Shown here: one piece after another, positions 28,066-38,712 of the stretch
Layout: each line of letters begins with the position of its first letter
How positions within the stretch are numbered: the stretch's first letter is position 1
DNA from: an uncultured bacterium
GTDB lineage: Bacteria > Elusimicrobiota > Elusimicrobia > Elusimicrobiales > Elusimicrobiaceae
Length of the DNA: 64,000 nucleotides
Direction of reading: 5' to 3'
Assembly (NCBI GenBank): GCA_949291545.1
Contig: CASEWB010000007.1
Location: forward strand, 1-64,000
Notes under the pieces: generated by a model
What the model was told of the DNA's origin: nothing
Seen by the model: only the letters and a program-made list of their open reading frames with translations
The model's database searches: none
Program-made: the position numbers and the translations under genes

Positions 28066-29139
28066 ATGTCAGTGTTGAAAGTAGTGGTGTTGTACGGCGG
28101 TAAATCCACCGAGCATGAAGTGTCTGTCCACAGTGCGCAAACGGTCTGCCAGCTGTTAAGCGCAGCAAAAGACAAATATCAAATTTATCCTATTTTTATC
28201 AGCAAAGAAGGCCATTGGTTCCTCCAGCGGCAATGCGGCCCCCAAACCCCGCAGGACGTGCCCGTTACGCCTGTACTGCGCCAGGACGCGCAAGTGGCCG
28301 CGCTGGACGGTTCCTGGGCCGTAAAAGCCGATGTGTTTTTCCCGGTGTTGCACGGAACCAACTGTGAAGATGGAACGATGCAAGGCTTTTTGGAAACGTT
28401 AGATGTGCCCTATGTGGGGTGCGGGGTGTTGGCTTCGGCTATGGGAATGGACAAAGAAATTTCCAAATTAATTGCGCACGAAGCGGGTGCTCCGGTACTG
28501 CCATACCGGGTGGTTTCTAAATTTAAACCATATAATCGCGCCGAGCTGGAAGCTTGGGTGAAAGAAACAGGCCTGCCGGTATTTGTTAAACCGGTGCGGC
28601 TGGGGTCTTCGGTGGGGGTGCGCAAAGTCAAAGAATTGGCGCAGCTGCATGAAGCTATTTCCTTTGCGCTTCAGTTTGATACGGACGTAATGATTGAAAA
28701 AGGAGTGGACCACGCCCGTGAAATTTTTTGCGCCTTGTATGGCGATGAAACCCAAGTGGTTTCGTCCGCTTGCGGGGAACTGCGCACGCTGGCGGGGGAA
28801 TTTTTTGATTATAACGCCAAATATATTGTGGCCGGTGGCTGCGAAACTAAAGTCCCGGCCGATATCCCCGCCCAAACCGCCCAGGAAATGCGCCAAGACA
28901 GCGAACGCATTTTCCGTGCGTTGCGTGGCAGTGGCCTGGCGCGGGTGGACTTTTTGATGGATAAGGACGGCTCGTATTATTTTTCCGAAATCAATACTTT
29001 GCCGGGTATGAGCCAAACCAGCCTTTTCCCGCAGTTGTTTGAAGCCAGCGGCGAAAATTACAGCCAAATTTTGGACCGCTTGATTAAGCTTGCGCAGGAA
29101 AGACATACGCGCAAAGCGGGATTATCCCTTTCCAGGTGA
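28066..29139 (+). CDS. ddl: D-alanine--D-alanine ligase
   Basis: A 357-residue ATP-grasp ligase making the D-Ala-D-Ala terminus of peptidoglycan. It has LYGGKSTEHEVSVHSA at the N terminus, FVKPVRLGSSVGV in the ATP-binding part and SEINTLPGMSQTSLFP at the metal site. AAGGA precedes the ATG. A membrane protein gene starts at its stop. Confidence 0.96.
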   Translation: MSVLKVVVLYGGKSTEHEVSVHSAQTVCQLLSAAKDKYQIYPIFISKEGHWFLQRQCGPQTPQDVPVTPVLRQDAQVAALDGSWAVKADVFFPVLHGTNCEDGTMQGFLETLDVPYVGCGVLASAMGMDKEISKLIAHEAGAPVLPYRVVSKFKPYNRAELEAWVKETGLPVFVKPVRLGSSVGVRKVKELAQLHEAISFALQFDTDVMIEKGVDHAREIFCALYGDETQVVSSACGELRTLAGEFFDYNAKYIVAGGCETKVPADIPAQTAQEMRQDSERIFRALRGSGLARVDFLMDKDGSYYFSEINTLPGMSQTSLFPQLFEASGENYSQILDRLIKLAQERHTRKAGLSLSR

Positions 29140-29141
29140 GT

Positions 29142-29627
29142 ATGGACAAAATTTTAAACCGCTTTTTTAGCTTGAATATCTGGGTGCAGATTATTTTTGT
29201 TTTTTGCCTGTTTGGAGCTGGGGTCAGTACGCTGCTGGTCGCGCGGGACTTGGCTTCTGACGGCATTTTGCTGCGCCTGCATATGGGCTTTTGGGTGTTG
29301 TATGTGTCCCAGGTGGTTTTTATTTTGCTAAAGGAACGGTATGTGTGGATATTGGCGGCGCTGCAAGGCGTGCTGGCCCTGCTGACGAATGCGGATTTTA
29401 CCTTTGTGCCGCTTTTGCGGGTATTGGGGTCCATATATGTAACGGTGGGGCCGGAAATTTCGGTCGAGGCGTTGAAAGTGTATAAATATGTGTTTACTTC
29501 GGCCGCGTTTACGTTGCAAATGCTCAGTGCGTATGCCTTATTTTCGCTCTTGCCAAAACCCGATATTAAAAAGAAGTTGCCTCCTGCGCCCGTTGCTGCG
29601 GCGGAGGGGGGAGTTCCCCAAAAATAG
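29142..29627 (+). CDS. Small membrane protein of unknown function
   Basis: A 161-residue protein with four or five hydrophobic helices (about residues 11-30, 47-63, 67-85, 90-106 and 120-140) and a Lys/Pro/Ala C-terminal tail likely in the cytoplasm. I recognise no family. The ATG at 29142 has AGGTGAG immediately upstream; a GTG at 29136 overlapping the ddl stop is the alternative start. It is in an apparent operon with ddl, which may link it to the envelope. Confidence 0.7.
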   Translation: MDKILNRFFSLNIWVQIIFVFCLFGAGVSTLLVARDLASDGILLRLHMGFWVLYVSQVVFILLKERYVWILAALQGVLALLTNADFTFVPLLRVLGSIYVTVGPEISVEALKVYKYVFTSAAFTLQMLSAYALFSLLPKPDIKKKLPPAPVAAAEGGVPQK

Positions 29628-29631
29628 TTTT

Positions 29632-29670
29632 AAAATCCCTGCGGTGTGGTGCGGCGCGGGGATTTTCTTT
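29632..29670 (+). terminator. Terminator of the ddl operon
   Basis: AAAATCCC (29632-29639) pairs with GGGGATTTT (29659-29667), then CTTT. The loop is long and G-rich. Confidence 0.55.
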
Positions 29671-29728
29671 AGTAAATAGGAAGAACGCCAAAGCGGTGTG
29701 TTAAAAGGAAGCAGTATAATTTGTTTAT

Positions 29729-29764
29729 AAAAAGCCGGAGCGGTTATCCGCTCCGGCTTTTTAT
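29729..29764. terminator. Bidirectional terminator, mainly for tgt
   Basis: A 15-bp perfect stem AAAAAGCCGGAGCGG / CCGCTCCGGCTTTTT with a TTAT loop. It is flanked by T on one side and A on the other, so it can work in both directions. Confidence 0.85.
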
Positions 29765-29785
29765 GGATTAAACGGATTTTTCCGG

Positions 29786-30970
<1,185 letters not shown>

Positions 30971-31085
30971 TATCTGTTTTGAGGCTTTGCTCAGGCGCCG
31001 GGCGAAAGCGGAAACGGAGCCCAATAAGAGGGGCACCGGTTTTTTGCGGCAGGGGCCGCGGCCGCGGAAAATAGGGGGTTTTTTC

Positions 31086-31115
31086 TTGATTTAGAACTCT
31101 TTTTTTTAGTACATT
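31086..31115 (+). promoter_or_regulatory. Candidate promoter of the first prepilin gene
   Basis: TTGATT at 31086-31091 and TACATT at 31110-31115 with an 18-bp spacer would start transcription near 31122. Confidence 0.4.
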
Positions 31116-31121
31116 TAAAAT

Positions 31122-31224
31122 GGTGTATGAGGAGGGGCGGTTCTTACCGCTTAGGTTGTCCTATATTCAAAAAACCTCCTCTAATGTTAGATAGCGTTAG
31201 CGCTTTTTTCAATGAGGAGGTTGT
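31122..31224 (+). promoter_or_regulatory. Structured leader of the first prepilin gene with an SD-sequestering helix
   Basis: The true SD GAGGAGGTT (31214-31222) is a perfect 9-bp complement of AACCTCCTC (31173-31181). An earlier copy GAGGAGG (31129-31135) can pair with the same segment instead (7 bp), enclosing a second hairpin GCGGT/ACCGC (31137-31150). Between them AGCG-TTAG-CGCT plus T6 (31193-31210) looks like a short terminator. The two pairings exclude each other. Confidence 0.5.
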
Positions 31225-32307
31225 ATGTATTTTAAAAAGAAAAAAGCCTTCACGCTGACGGAACTGTTGGTTGTTGTCATTGTGATAGGCATATTGGCGG
31301 CTGTCGTTCTGCCCAAATTCAACAAAGTGATAGAAACACGCAAAACGACGGAAGCGGAAGAATTGATGGCCGCGGTGCGCACGGAACAAGAAAAACGCTG
31401 TGCGCTGGACAAAAATTATCTGACGGATTTAGATAAACTGTCAGAAATTATTCCCGCGTCGGATACTAAAAATTTTACTTATGTAGCTACGGCCACGGGC
31501 ATTCAGGCCAAGAGCAAGGGGAAATACGGCTATACGCTGCAAATGCCTTCGTACCGGGACGGGCGTTTATGCTGCGAATCGGCCGAAGAATGCACCAAGT
31601 TAAATAAAGATTACCCCCTGTGCTCGGAATTAACAGCCTATGCCGACTACCAAAGCGGGGCAGAGTGCGCGGGAACGGTCGCTTCGCAAGGATGCAGCGG
31701 CGCAAAGCCTGTATCCAGCCAGGCTTGTTCCAACGGGTGCGGCACGCAGACGCGTTCCGTATCGTGCAATACAACAACGGGCCAGTGGGAAACGGGCATT
31801 TGGACGGGGGATTGCACCTGCTCTTGTACCGGAACGAAACCGGAAAGCCAACAGACTTGTAATGGCTGCGGCGTCCAGACCCGTACGGTAGCGTGTGATA
31901 CGTCAACCGGCGCATGGACAAGCGGCGAGTGGGGCTCCTGCAGCAAAACGGCCGAAGAATGTGGGGAAAAAACTGAGCACTATGAGTGTCATTGGACTCT
32001 TGTGGAGTGTTATGATAAGTTCCCTACCCCGAAGGAAAATATGGATTATTTGAGAAATAAGTGGGTGTCTTCTGATGATATATACCATGAAGTGTCCGCT
32101 TGGGGCCCGGGACCAGACCTTAACACTTGTGGTTCTTTACAAGAATATGCTGAACAGGCGCAAGCGTCAGCCGATAAAAATGCTGCAGGAATTGAAGATG
32201 AAATGCCTACTCACTATTGCCTCTACTATGCCCCAGATGGAAAGGCAACCGTAACTGCTAAGATGGGTTGTATTGAAGAACTCTATTGTAATAGAGTAAA
32301 AGATTGA
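31225..32307 (+). CDS. Type IV prepilin-like protein with Cys-rich thrombospondin-like repeats
   Basis: A 360-residue protein with a class III signal: basic KKKKA, then FTLTELLVVVIVIGILAAV with Glu at mature position 5. The residue before the cleavage site is Ala rather than the usual Gly. After the pilin N-terminal helix and a globular part come two Cys-rich repeats (about residues 160-250) sharing C-G-x-Q-T-R-x-V-x-C and flanking W residues, resembling thrombospondin type 1 modules. The last about 110 residues are a further Cys-containing domain in visibly A/T-richer DNA. It is probably exposed on a pilus or pseudopilus tip and may bind a surface. It stands alone, divergent from tgt, with no pilus assembly genes nearby. 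Confidence 0.82.
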   Translation: MYFKKKKAFTLTELLVVVIVIGILAAVVLPKFNKVIETRKTTEAEELMAAVRTEQEKRCALDKNYLTDLDKLSEIIPASDTKNFTYVATATGIQAKSKGKYGYTLQMPSYRDGRLCCESAEECTKLNKDYPLCSELTAYADYQSGAECAGTVASQGCSGAKPVSSQACSNGCGTQTRSVSCNTTTGQWETGIWTGDCTCSCTGTKPESQQTCNGCGVQTRTVACDTSTGAWTSGEWGSCSKTAEECGEKTEHYECHWTLVECYDKFPTPKENMDYLRNKWVSSDDIYHEVSAWGPGPDLNTCGSLQEYAEQAQASADKNAAGIEDEMPTHYCLYYAPDGKATVTAKMGCIEELYCNRVKD

Positions 32308-32391
32308 AATCAGTATCAAGGTTTATTTAAAATATTTCTAAAAGAAGAAAGTTTTGCTTGTAAAGGCAGCAATTCTGTTTGTATGGCAATC

Positions 32392-32428
32392 AAAACGCCC
32401 CGGCGAAAGCCGGGGCGTTTTATTTTTG
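32392..32428. terminator. Bidirectional terminator between prepilin gene and queA
   Basis: A 13-bp stem AAAACGCCCCGGC / GCCGGGGCGTTTT with a GAAA loop and T-rich sequence on the plus-strand side. Confidence 0.85.
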
Positions 32429-32439
32429 TTCGGCAAAAA

Positions 32440-33477
32440 CTACAAAATCATCATACTGTCGCCAAACGAATAGAAGCGGTACTTTTTCTCCACCGCTTGC
32501 AGGTAGGCCTCGTAGATAAAATCCTCTCCGGCAAAAGCCGACGTCATACACAAGGGCGTAGAGTCCGGAAAGTGGAAGTTGGTAATCAGGCAGTCAATGG
32601 CTTTAAATTTGTATCCGGGATAGATAAACAAATCGGTCCATTTTTTGCCGGGGTGGGTGATGTGGTTTTCGTAGGTAAAGCTTTCCAGCGTGCGCGTGCT
32701 GGTGGTGCCGCAGGAAAACACACGCTTGCCCGCCGCACGCACGGCGTTTAGGGTGTCGGCCGTTTCGGGGGACACTTCCCCCAGTTCGGCCAACATATGG
32801 TGCTGTTCCGGCTCGCCGCGCAAGGGCTTAAAGGTTCCCCAACCGACGTGCAAAGTAATGTAACAGATTTTTACGCCTTTGTCTTTCAGCTTTTGCAAGA
32901 GTTCGGGTGTAAAGTGGAATCCCGCCGTAGGCGCTGCGATAGACCCCGTATATTTGGCGTACACGGTTTGATAGCGGTCTTTGTCCGTGGCGATGCTGGG
33001 GGTCATACCATCGTGTTTGCGGGCTTTTTCGATGTATTGCGGCAGGGGCATTAGGCCGTGGGCATTGCAAAACGGCAAAATATCTTCTTGGTTAAACTCC
33101 AAAACAGCTTCGTTATTTTCCGTTTTCCCTTTGATAAGCGCGGCCAGGCCGTCGCCAAAATCCAGCGTAACGCCTTCTTTATAATCGCGTGTTAAAACAG
33201 CCCACACGTTCGGTTTTTCCAACGGGCGTACTAACAGCACTTCCACTTTCCCGCCCGTGGGCTTGTGGGCGAAAAGTTTGGCGGGGAATACCTTGGTGTT
33301 GTTAATCACCAAAGCGTCCCCGGGGTTGAAATATTCGTGAATATCGCGGAAGATGCGGTGTTCAATGGTGTGGGTGTCGCGGTGGAGCACCATTTGGCGC
33401 GAGCTGTCGCGCGGGGTGGCTGGTTGTTTGGCAATCAGCGGGTCTAGATTGAGTTTTTTAAAGCGTTCAAATGCCAT
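32440..33477 (-). CDS. queA: S-adenosylmethionine:tRNA ribosyltransferase-isomerase
   Basis: A 345-residue enzyme for the epoxyqueuosine step that follows Tgt. It has the N-terminal LIAKQPATPRDSSRQMVL, the DALVINNTKVFPAKL stretch, TAGFHFTPELL and YKFKAIDCLITNFHFP. Length is normal. It begins 1 bp after the stop of the SpoIID-like gene with no SD, so it depends on upstream translation. Confidence 0.95.
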   Translation of the reverse strand: MAFERFKKLNLDPLIAKQPATPRDSSRQMVLHRDTHTIEHRIFRDIHEYFNPGDALVINNTKVFPAKLFAHKPTGGKVEVLLVRPLEKPNVWAVLTRDYKEGVTLDFGDGLAALIKGKTENNEAVLEFNQEDILPFCNAHGLMPLPQYIEKARKHDGMTPSIATDKDRYQTVYAKYTGSIAAPTAGFHFTPELLQKLKDKGVKICYITLHVGWGTFKPLRGEPEQHHMLAELGEVSPETADTLNAVRAAGKRVFSCGTTSTRTLESFTYENHITHPGKKWTDLFIYPGYKFKAIDCLITNFHFPDSTPLCMTSAFAGEDFIYEAYLQAVEKKYRFYSFGDSMMIL

Positions 33478-33478
33478 A

Positions 33479-34714
33479 TTATTGAATTTTTTGTATTTCC
33501 GAACCCGGATAATAATTTTTTAAAATCTTTTTGTAATTTTTACCGTCTTTGGCCATACCGTTTGCGCCGTCCTGGCACATACCAATGCCGTGGCCGTAGC
33601 CTTTGCCTTCGAAATGTACGTCTTTTTTGCGCACGGAAAGTTTGGTAATTTTGCAGCTGCGTATGCCGGTGGCCAAGCGGAATTTGCCGCACGGAACGGT
33701 TTTGGACCCTTTGGACGTGCGAATGGTCAAATTAGTGGCGCGGCCGGTGTCCGTTTTGCGGGCGATTTTGATGCTTTTTAAAGTGCCCGATAGACCTACG
33801 GTTTTGGCATAGTTTTCCACCTTGGCGCGGGGAAGGTTCATTTGCCATTTGTAGCTTTTGGAATGGGAATCCGTTTTGCAGGAAGCGCCCGAAAGCGGCT
33901 TAATGGAAGTTAAGCTTGGGTTCCAGCTGCGTACATCGTCCGTACCGCCGCCGCAGTTGGCGTGATAGTAGGTAAAAAACAGTTTATCTTGGTAGGTCAG
34001 CACTTCGCCGCGGGTTTGGTCTACCGCTTTTTTGACGGAATCGTATTGTTTGCCGCCGCCTTTATACATTTGGCTGCGTACGTCGGAATACAAGTCAAAA
34101 TGTTGGTTCTTTACGTTTTCCAGCGATTTGAGCGTGTAGGTGCGCGCGGCCACCGCCTGGGCTTTGAGGGCTTCCAGCGGCCAGGTGTGGCTCATTTCGT
34201 ACGGAAGTACCCCGTAGAGGTAGGTTTCCAGCGGGACGTATTCCACCAAGTGGAAGGTATTCCCGGCGGGAATAATAAAAATTTTACCGGAGTAGGAATT
34301 GTTGTCCCAGCTGAGTAGTGTATTGAGCGCAGGTTCCAATACAATGGTTTTGTTGGATTGCAGTGTACCCACTTGTATTTTCCCGCCGCTTAAGGCTTTT
34401 ACCGCAAGTGTACCCGGGGCGGAGATTTTGTACTTTTTATCCAAATTTAACGTATAGATATATACTTTGCCCGTATGTTTAATGCGCGCTGATTTTTGTT
34501 TTTCGGCCAACAGGACGCGCACGGTAACGTCCTTGGGGCGGGATTTGGATTGCGGGTCCTGTGATTGGGGCATTTCCACCCGGTTGAGGAGTTCCTTGCT
34601 GGCTTGGCCTTTGGCGGCTTGGGCCGTCAGCGCGGCACGTTTAGACGGTGCCGCACAAGCGCACAGCAGCACCGCACAGGTAAAAAGTGCAAGCAAGCGG
34701 TTGGCGTGTTTCAT
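33479..34714 (-). CDS. SpoIID/LytB-domain lipoprotein, probable lytic transglycosylase
   Basis: A 411-residue protein with a lipoprotein signal (lipobox-like LLCAC near residues 16-20). The SpoIID domain follows: EYVPLETYLYGVLPYEM with the Glu matching the catalytic Glu of SpoIID, then PLEALKAQAVAARTYTL, YYHANCGGGTDDV and GYGHGIGMCQDGANGMA. The family cuts denuded peptidoglycan glycan strands. It is likely anchored in an envelope membrane and used in wall remodelling. GGGGGAG precedes the ATG. Its place between ruvB and queA is the same as in many Firmicutes. Confidence 0.85.
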   Translation of the reverse strand: MKHANRLLALFTCAVLLCACAAPSKRAALTAQAAKGQASKELLNRVEMPQSQDPQSKSRPKDVTVRVLLAEKQKSARIKHTGKVYIYTLNLDKKYKISAPGTLAVKALSGGKIQVGTLQSNKTIVLEPALNTLLSWDNNSYSGKIFIIPAGNTFHLVEYVPLETYLYGVLPYEMSHTWPLEALKAQAVAARTYTLKSLENVKNQHFDLYSDVRSQMYKGGGKQYDSVKKAVDQTRGEVLTYQDKLFFTYYHANCGGGTDDVRSWNPSLTSIKPLSGASCKTDSHSKSYKWQMNLPRAKVENYAKTVGLSGTLKSIKIARKTDTGRATNLTIRTSKGSKTVPCGKFRLATGIRSCKITKLSVRKKDVHFEGKGYGHGIGMCQDGANGMAKDGKNYKKILKNYYPGSEIQKIQ

Positions 34715-34726
34715 ATTCTCCCCCGG

Positions 34727-35745
<1,019 letters not shown>

Positions 35746-35749
<4 letters not shown>

Positions 35750-36357
35750 TTTTTCAGTACCCGCAGGGCCTCTTTAATGATGTTTTCAATTTTATCGTTG
35801 GGGTTGATGCCTTCGGCGTAGAGTTTTTCCATCGCGCGGCGCGCTTCCGCGGCCGAATACCCCAGCGCAGATAAAGCTTCCAACACGCCGCTCATATACG
35901 GCGCTTCGTCCATCACTTTTATTTTGCTTTCGCCTTGGACGGTAACGGCGTCCATTTTATCTTTTAAGGAATTGATAAGTTTTTCTGCCGTCTTAGCCGT
36001 GAAGCCGAAGATCCCCGTCAAAATTTTGGGGTCGCGTTTTAAAATGGCGTTATGAAAATCGGCCACTGAGCGCAGGGCTTTGTTTAAAAACTCCATTGCT
36101 TTTTTGGGGCCCGTGTTGGGAATGGCGGTTTTGAACAGGAGCCAGAGGTCCTTCTCCTCTTTGTTTAAAAATCCGTACAGGACGGTTCCGTCGTAGGGGG
36201 AAATGGATTCGGCCACATACAGCGCGGCTTCGGTTCCCGCCGTCAGCTCCAAAGCGGAGCTGTGGGCCAGGTTCACTTCATACCCTACCCCGCCGCAGAC
36301 GATAACGACGCCGTCCTCTTTCACTTCCAGCACTTCGCCTTTTAAATACGCTATCAT
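35746..36357 (-). CDS. ruvA: Holliday junction DNA helicase subunit RuvA
   Basis: A 203-residue junction-binding protein with an OB-fold N domain ([12 protein letters not shown]), a helix-hairpin-helix region ([17 protein letters not shown], where the second HhH around [17 protein letters not shown] is clearer) and the C-terminal RuvB-binding three-helix domain ([17 protein letters not shown]). It has no SD; an extended -10 box ends 6 nt before the ATG. Confidence 0.95.
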
Positions 36358-36363
36358 ACCTAC

Positions 36364-36372
36364 ATTTTAGCA
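36364..36372 (-). promoter_or_regulatory. Extended -10 box directly upstream of ruvA
   Basis: On the minus strand TGC-TAAAAT is followed by GTAGGT and the ATG. The spacing is 6 nt, as for tgt, so the mRNA should be leaderless. Confidence 0.5.
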
Positions 36373-36539
36373 TATTATCCGGTGATGGCCCGGTGCGAAA
36401 GAAGCGCATTGGGGGCTGCAGAAAAAACAGCCGGGCGGACCTTCGGTTGGGGCCGTTTTGTAAGGGAGGACTTGTGAAAAGCGTGAAAGCGTTGTCGGTT
36501 GCACAACCGGGTATAGAGAGGGGAGTGGCGGCTCGCCCC

Positions 36540-36567
36540 TTGACTCGTTTTTTTTTTTTGATAAATT
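36540..36567 (+). promoter_or_regulatory. Promoter of the second prepilin gene, leaderless type
   Basis: TTGACT at 36540-36545, a 16-bp spacer ending in TGA, and TAAATT at 36562-36567. The ATG at 36574 follows after 6 nt and there is no SD. Confidence 0.55.
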
Positions 36568-36573
36568 TTGCCT

Positions 36574-37137
36574 ATGAGCACAACTTATCAAAAAACCTTT
36601 CCGGCAGGGAAAAACGCCGGATTTACGCTTATAGAGCTTCTTGTGGTGGTTTTAATTATCGGTATTCTGTCGGCGATTGCGCTGCCGCAGTATACCAAAG
36701 CGGTGGAAAAATCCCGCGCCGTGCAGGCGTTAGCCGTTTTGAAATCCTTTGGACAGGCGTTTCAAGCGTATTATATGGCCAATGGAGATTATCCCACTTC
36801 GTTTGATCAGCTGGATTTGGATATGAGTGCTTGGACGGGGAATGAAAAGTGGTATGCTAACGCAACAGATACTCTCTCCAACGGGGAGTGGTCGCTGCAA
36901 ATTATCGCGGATGATGCCTCTGCTGGGGTGTTTGTCGGCCGACTTACCGGGGAATATAAAGGCGTTGGCTTTGGCTTTTTTGGAAAGACACTGTATGATA
37001 CGGATACGATTTTGTGCTTGGAGCGGACAGGCAGCGGCGTTGTTTTTGGGAAAACCCCCGGGGATTATTGCACCAAATTATTTAACGCACCGTATTTCCA
37101 TGCCTATGGCGGAACGCGTGCCTATCGTATGCCGTAA
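36574..37137 (+). CDS. Type IV prepilin-like protein
   Basis: A 187-residue protein with a prepilin signal: GKNAG then FTLIELLVVVLIIGILSAI, with Gly at the cleavage site and Glu at mature position 5. The following QYTKAVEKSRAVQALAVLKSFGQAFQAYY is the conserved helix of major-pilin-like proteins. The C-terminal part has two Cys (CLERTG and DYCTKL) that could form the pilin D-loop disulfide. I chose ATG 36574 for its fixed spacing to the -10 box; TTG 36568 is the alternative. It is divergent from ruvA, and its stop codon directly abuts the ruvC stop on the other strand (0 bp between). Confidence 0.85.
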   Translation: MSTTYQKTFPAGKNAGFTLIELLVVVLIIGILSAIALPQYTKAVEKSRAVQALAVLKSFGQAFQAYYMANGDYPTSFDQLDLDMSAWTGNEKWYANATDTLSNGEWSLQIIADDASAGVFVGRLTGEYKGVGFGFFGKTLYDTDTILCLERTGSGVVFGKTPGDYCTKLFNAPYFHAYGGTRAYRMP

Positions 37138-37707
37138 TTAGTTTACTTTTTTGATTTGCGCTTTTTGGGCGGCCTTCAGTCTTTCCAGGAAGGCCGTTTT
37201 TACGTTTAGCATGGCATTCAGCGGGGCGGTTTTGGCGTGGCAGACGGCAATGGCCACGGCGTCGGCCGTGTCGTCCGGTGAGGGGGCTTTGTCCAGGTGC
37301 AGCGTCAGTTGTACCATACGTTGCACTTGTTTTTTGTCCGCGGTGCCCGTGCCGCAAATGATCATTTTCACGCGTTTGGGGGGATAAAAAGAAATGGATT
37401 TGCCCGCCAGCTGGCAGGCTAAAATAATCACGCCGCGCGTCATAACCGTGTTGGCCATGGTAACGGCGCGTTTTAAAAAGTAGTTCTGCTCCATCGCCAC
37501 TTGGTCGGGTTGATAGGCGGCCAGCAGTTTTTGCAGTTCGTGGAAGATGTATTCCAACCGCTTAGGCAATTCCTGCTGGGCGTCCGTATGGATAAGCCCG
37601 CACGCCTGTAAAGACAGAACGGAACGGGCGTCCCTTGTAAGGATGGCCCATCCCGTTCTGTCTAAACCAGGGTCTATACCTAAAACGGTGGTTGTTTGTT
37701 TGTTCAA
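37138..37707 (-). CDS. ruvC: Holliday junction resolvase RuvC
   Basis: A 189-residue endonuclease. The catalytic acids are visible in LGIDPGLDRTGWAIL, in AMEQNYFLKRAVTMA and in SPDDTADAVAIAVCH. It lies 12 bp after yebC on the same strand. The usual downstream ruvA is separated from it by the plus-strand prepilin gene. There is no terminator between the convergent ruvC and prepilin stops. Confidence 0.96.
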   Translation of the reverse strand: MNKQTTTVLGIDPGLDRTGWAILTRDARSVLSLQACGLIHTDAQQELPKRLEYIFHELQKLLAAYQPDQVAMEQNYFLKRAVTMANTVMTRGVIILACQLAGKSISFYPPKRVKMIICGTGTADKKQVQRMVQLTLHLDKAPSPDDTADAVAIAVCHAKTAPLNAMLNVKTAFLERLKAAQKAQIKKVN

Positions 37708-37719
37708 GCGTCCTCTGTA

Positions 37720-38478
37720 TTAGGCGTTGAGTTTGGCCGCTACGGCTTCGTCGATGTTGGAGTTGTCGTAGACGTTTTTGGTATCGTCGTGGTCGTCTAA
37801 GGCGTCCAACATTTTCATTAAAGTTTCGGCGGTGTGTTCGTCGGTGATGTTCACTTCCGTATCCGGCAGCATCGTCAAATCGGCCGATTCGGGCGTAATG
37901 CCTTTGGCTTCAATGGCTTTTTTCACGGCGTCCAATTCCGCCATATCCGGGTTAGTGATTACTTCATACACATCGCCCGCGGTGCGCACGTCTTCGGCGC
38001 CGGCTTCCAGGGCCAGGTTCATTAAATCGTCTTCGGAAATGTCTTCTTTCTTCACGACGATAAGCCCTTTGCCTTTAAACATATAAGACACGCAGCCCGC
38101 CGTGCCGATAGAACCGCCGTGGCTGGTGAAAATTTTGCGGATTTCCGAGAAAGTGCGGTTTTTGTTGTCCGTCGTGCATTCCACGATAACCGCCACGGAA
38201 CCGGGGCCGTAGCCTTCGTAGGTGATTTCTTCGTACGAAACACCCGGCAGCTGGCCGGTACCTTTCATAATAGCGCGTTTGACGTTATCGGAAGGCATAT
38301 TGGCGGCGCGGGCGTCGTCAATGGCTTTGCGCAAGCGGGGGTTTTGGTCCGGGTTGCCGCCGCTCATTTTGGCGGCGATGGTGATTTCTCTTAAAATTTT
38401 GGTAAATACTTTACCTTTTTTGGCGTCTACGAGGGCCTTTTTGTGTTTAATACCGGCCCAGTGCGAATGTCCACCCAT
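37720..38478 (-). CDS. YebC/PmpR family protein
   Basis: A 252-residue protein starting MGGHSHWAGIKHKKA with AKKGKVFTKILREI, the hallmark of the family, plus NPRLRKAIDDARAANMP. Members have been described as DNA-binding regulators and as factors that help ribosomes through difficult sequences. The ATG at 38478 has AGGAG 7 nt upstream; an in-frame ATG at 38601 would run the gene through the tRNA-Arg and is rejected. It heads the yebC-ruvC group. Confidence 0.93.
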   Translation of the reverse strand: MGGHSHWAGIKHKKALVDAKKGKVFTKILREITIAAKMSGGNPDQNPRLRKAIDDARAANMPSDNVKRAIMKGTGQLPGVSYEEITYEGYGPGSVAVIVECTTDNKNRTFSEIRKIFTSHGGSIGTAGCVSYMFKGKGLIVVKKEDISEDDLMNLALEAGAEDVRTAGDVYEVITNPDMAELDAVKKAIEAKGITPESADLTMLPDTEVNITDEHTAETLMKMLDALDDHDDTKNVYDNSNIDEAVAAKLNA

Positions 38479-38571
38479 AGGTATACTCCTTACTGCAAAT
38501 TTAGATACTTCTATTTTAGCAAATTTTGGCTTCCTCGGCAGGGGGTCTGTCCTGCGGGGGAAAAGAAAATC

Positions 38572-38644
38572 TGCCCCGTACAGGACTTGAACCTGTACCA
38601 CCGGTTCCGAAGACCGGGACTCTATCCAATTGAGCTAACGGGGC
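38572..38644 (-). tRNA. tRNA-Arg(TCG)
   Basis: A 73-nt cloverleaf on the minus strand: acceptor GCCCCGT/ACGGGGC, D arm GCTC..GAG, anticodon stem CCGGT/ACCGG around loop CTTCGGA (anticodon TCG), T stem TACAG/CTGTA, discriminator A. CCA is not encoded. Confidence 0.95.
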
Positions 38645-38712
38645 GATTTTAATTTTAGCGCGCAGGCTTGTTTAGCAAGCGGCGTTTTTATTGTAGCAAA
38701 CTTTGCCTGGTT

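Noticed and set aside
29712-29728. TATAAT-like sequence before the terminator at 29729
   Set aside because: No gene or RNA follows before the terminator; it is probably chance A/T sequence.
36475-36806. GTG start at 36475 with a GGGAGG six bases upstream, opening about 110 codons
   Set aside because: It runs out of frame through the prepilin gene, and its translation has no pilin or other recognisable features. The prepilin frame has the conserved N-terminal helix.
38479-38601. 41 extra N-terminal codons for the YebC gene
   Set aside because: They would read into the tRNA-Arg. YebC proteins begin at MGGHSHW, which also has AGGAG upstream.
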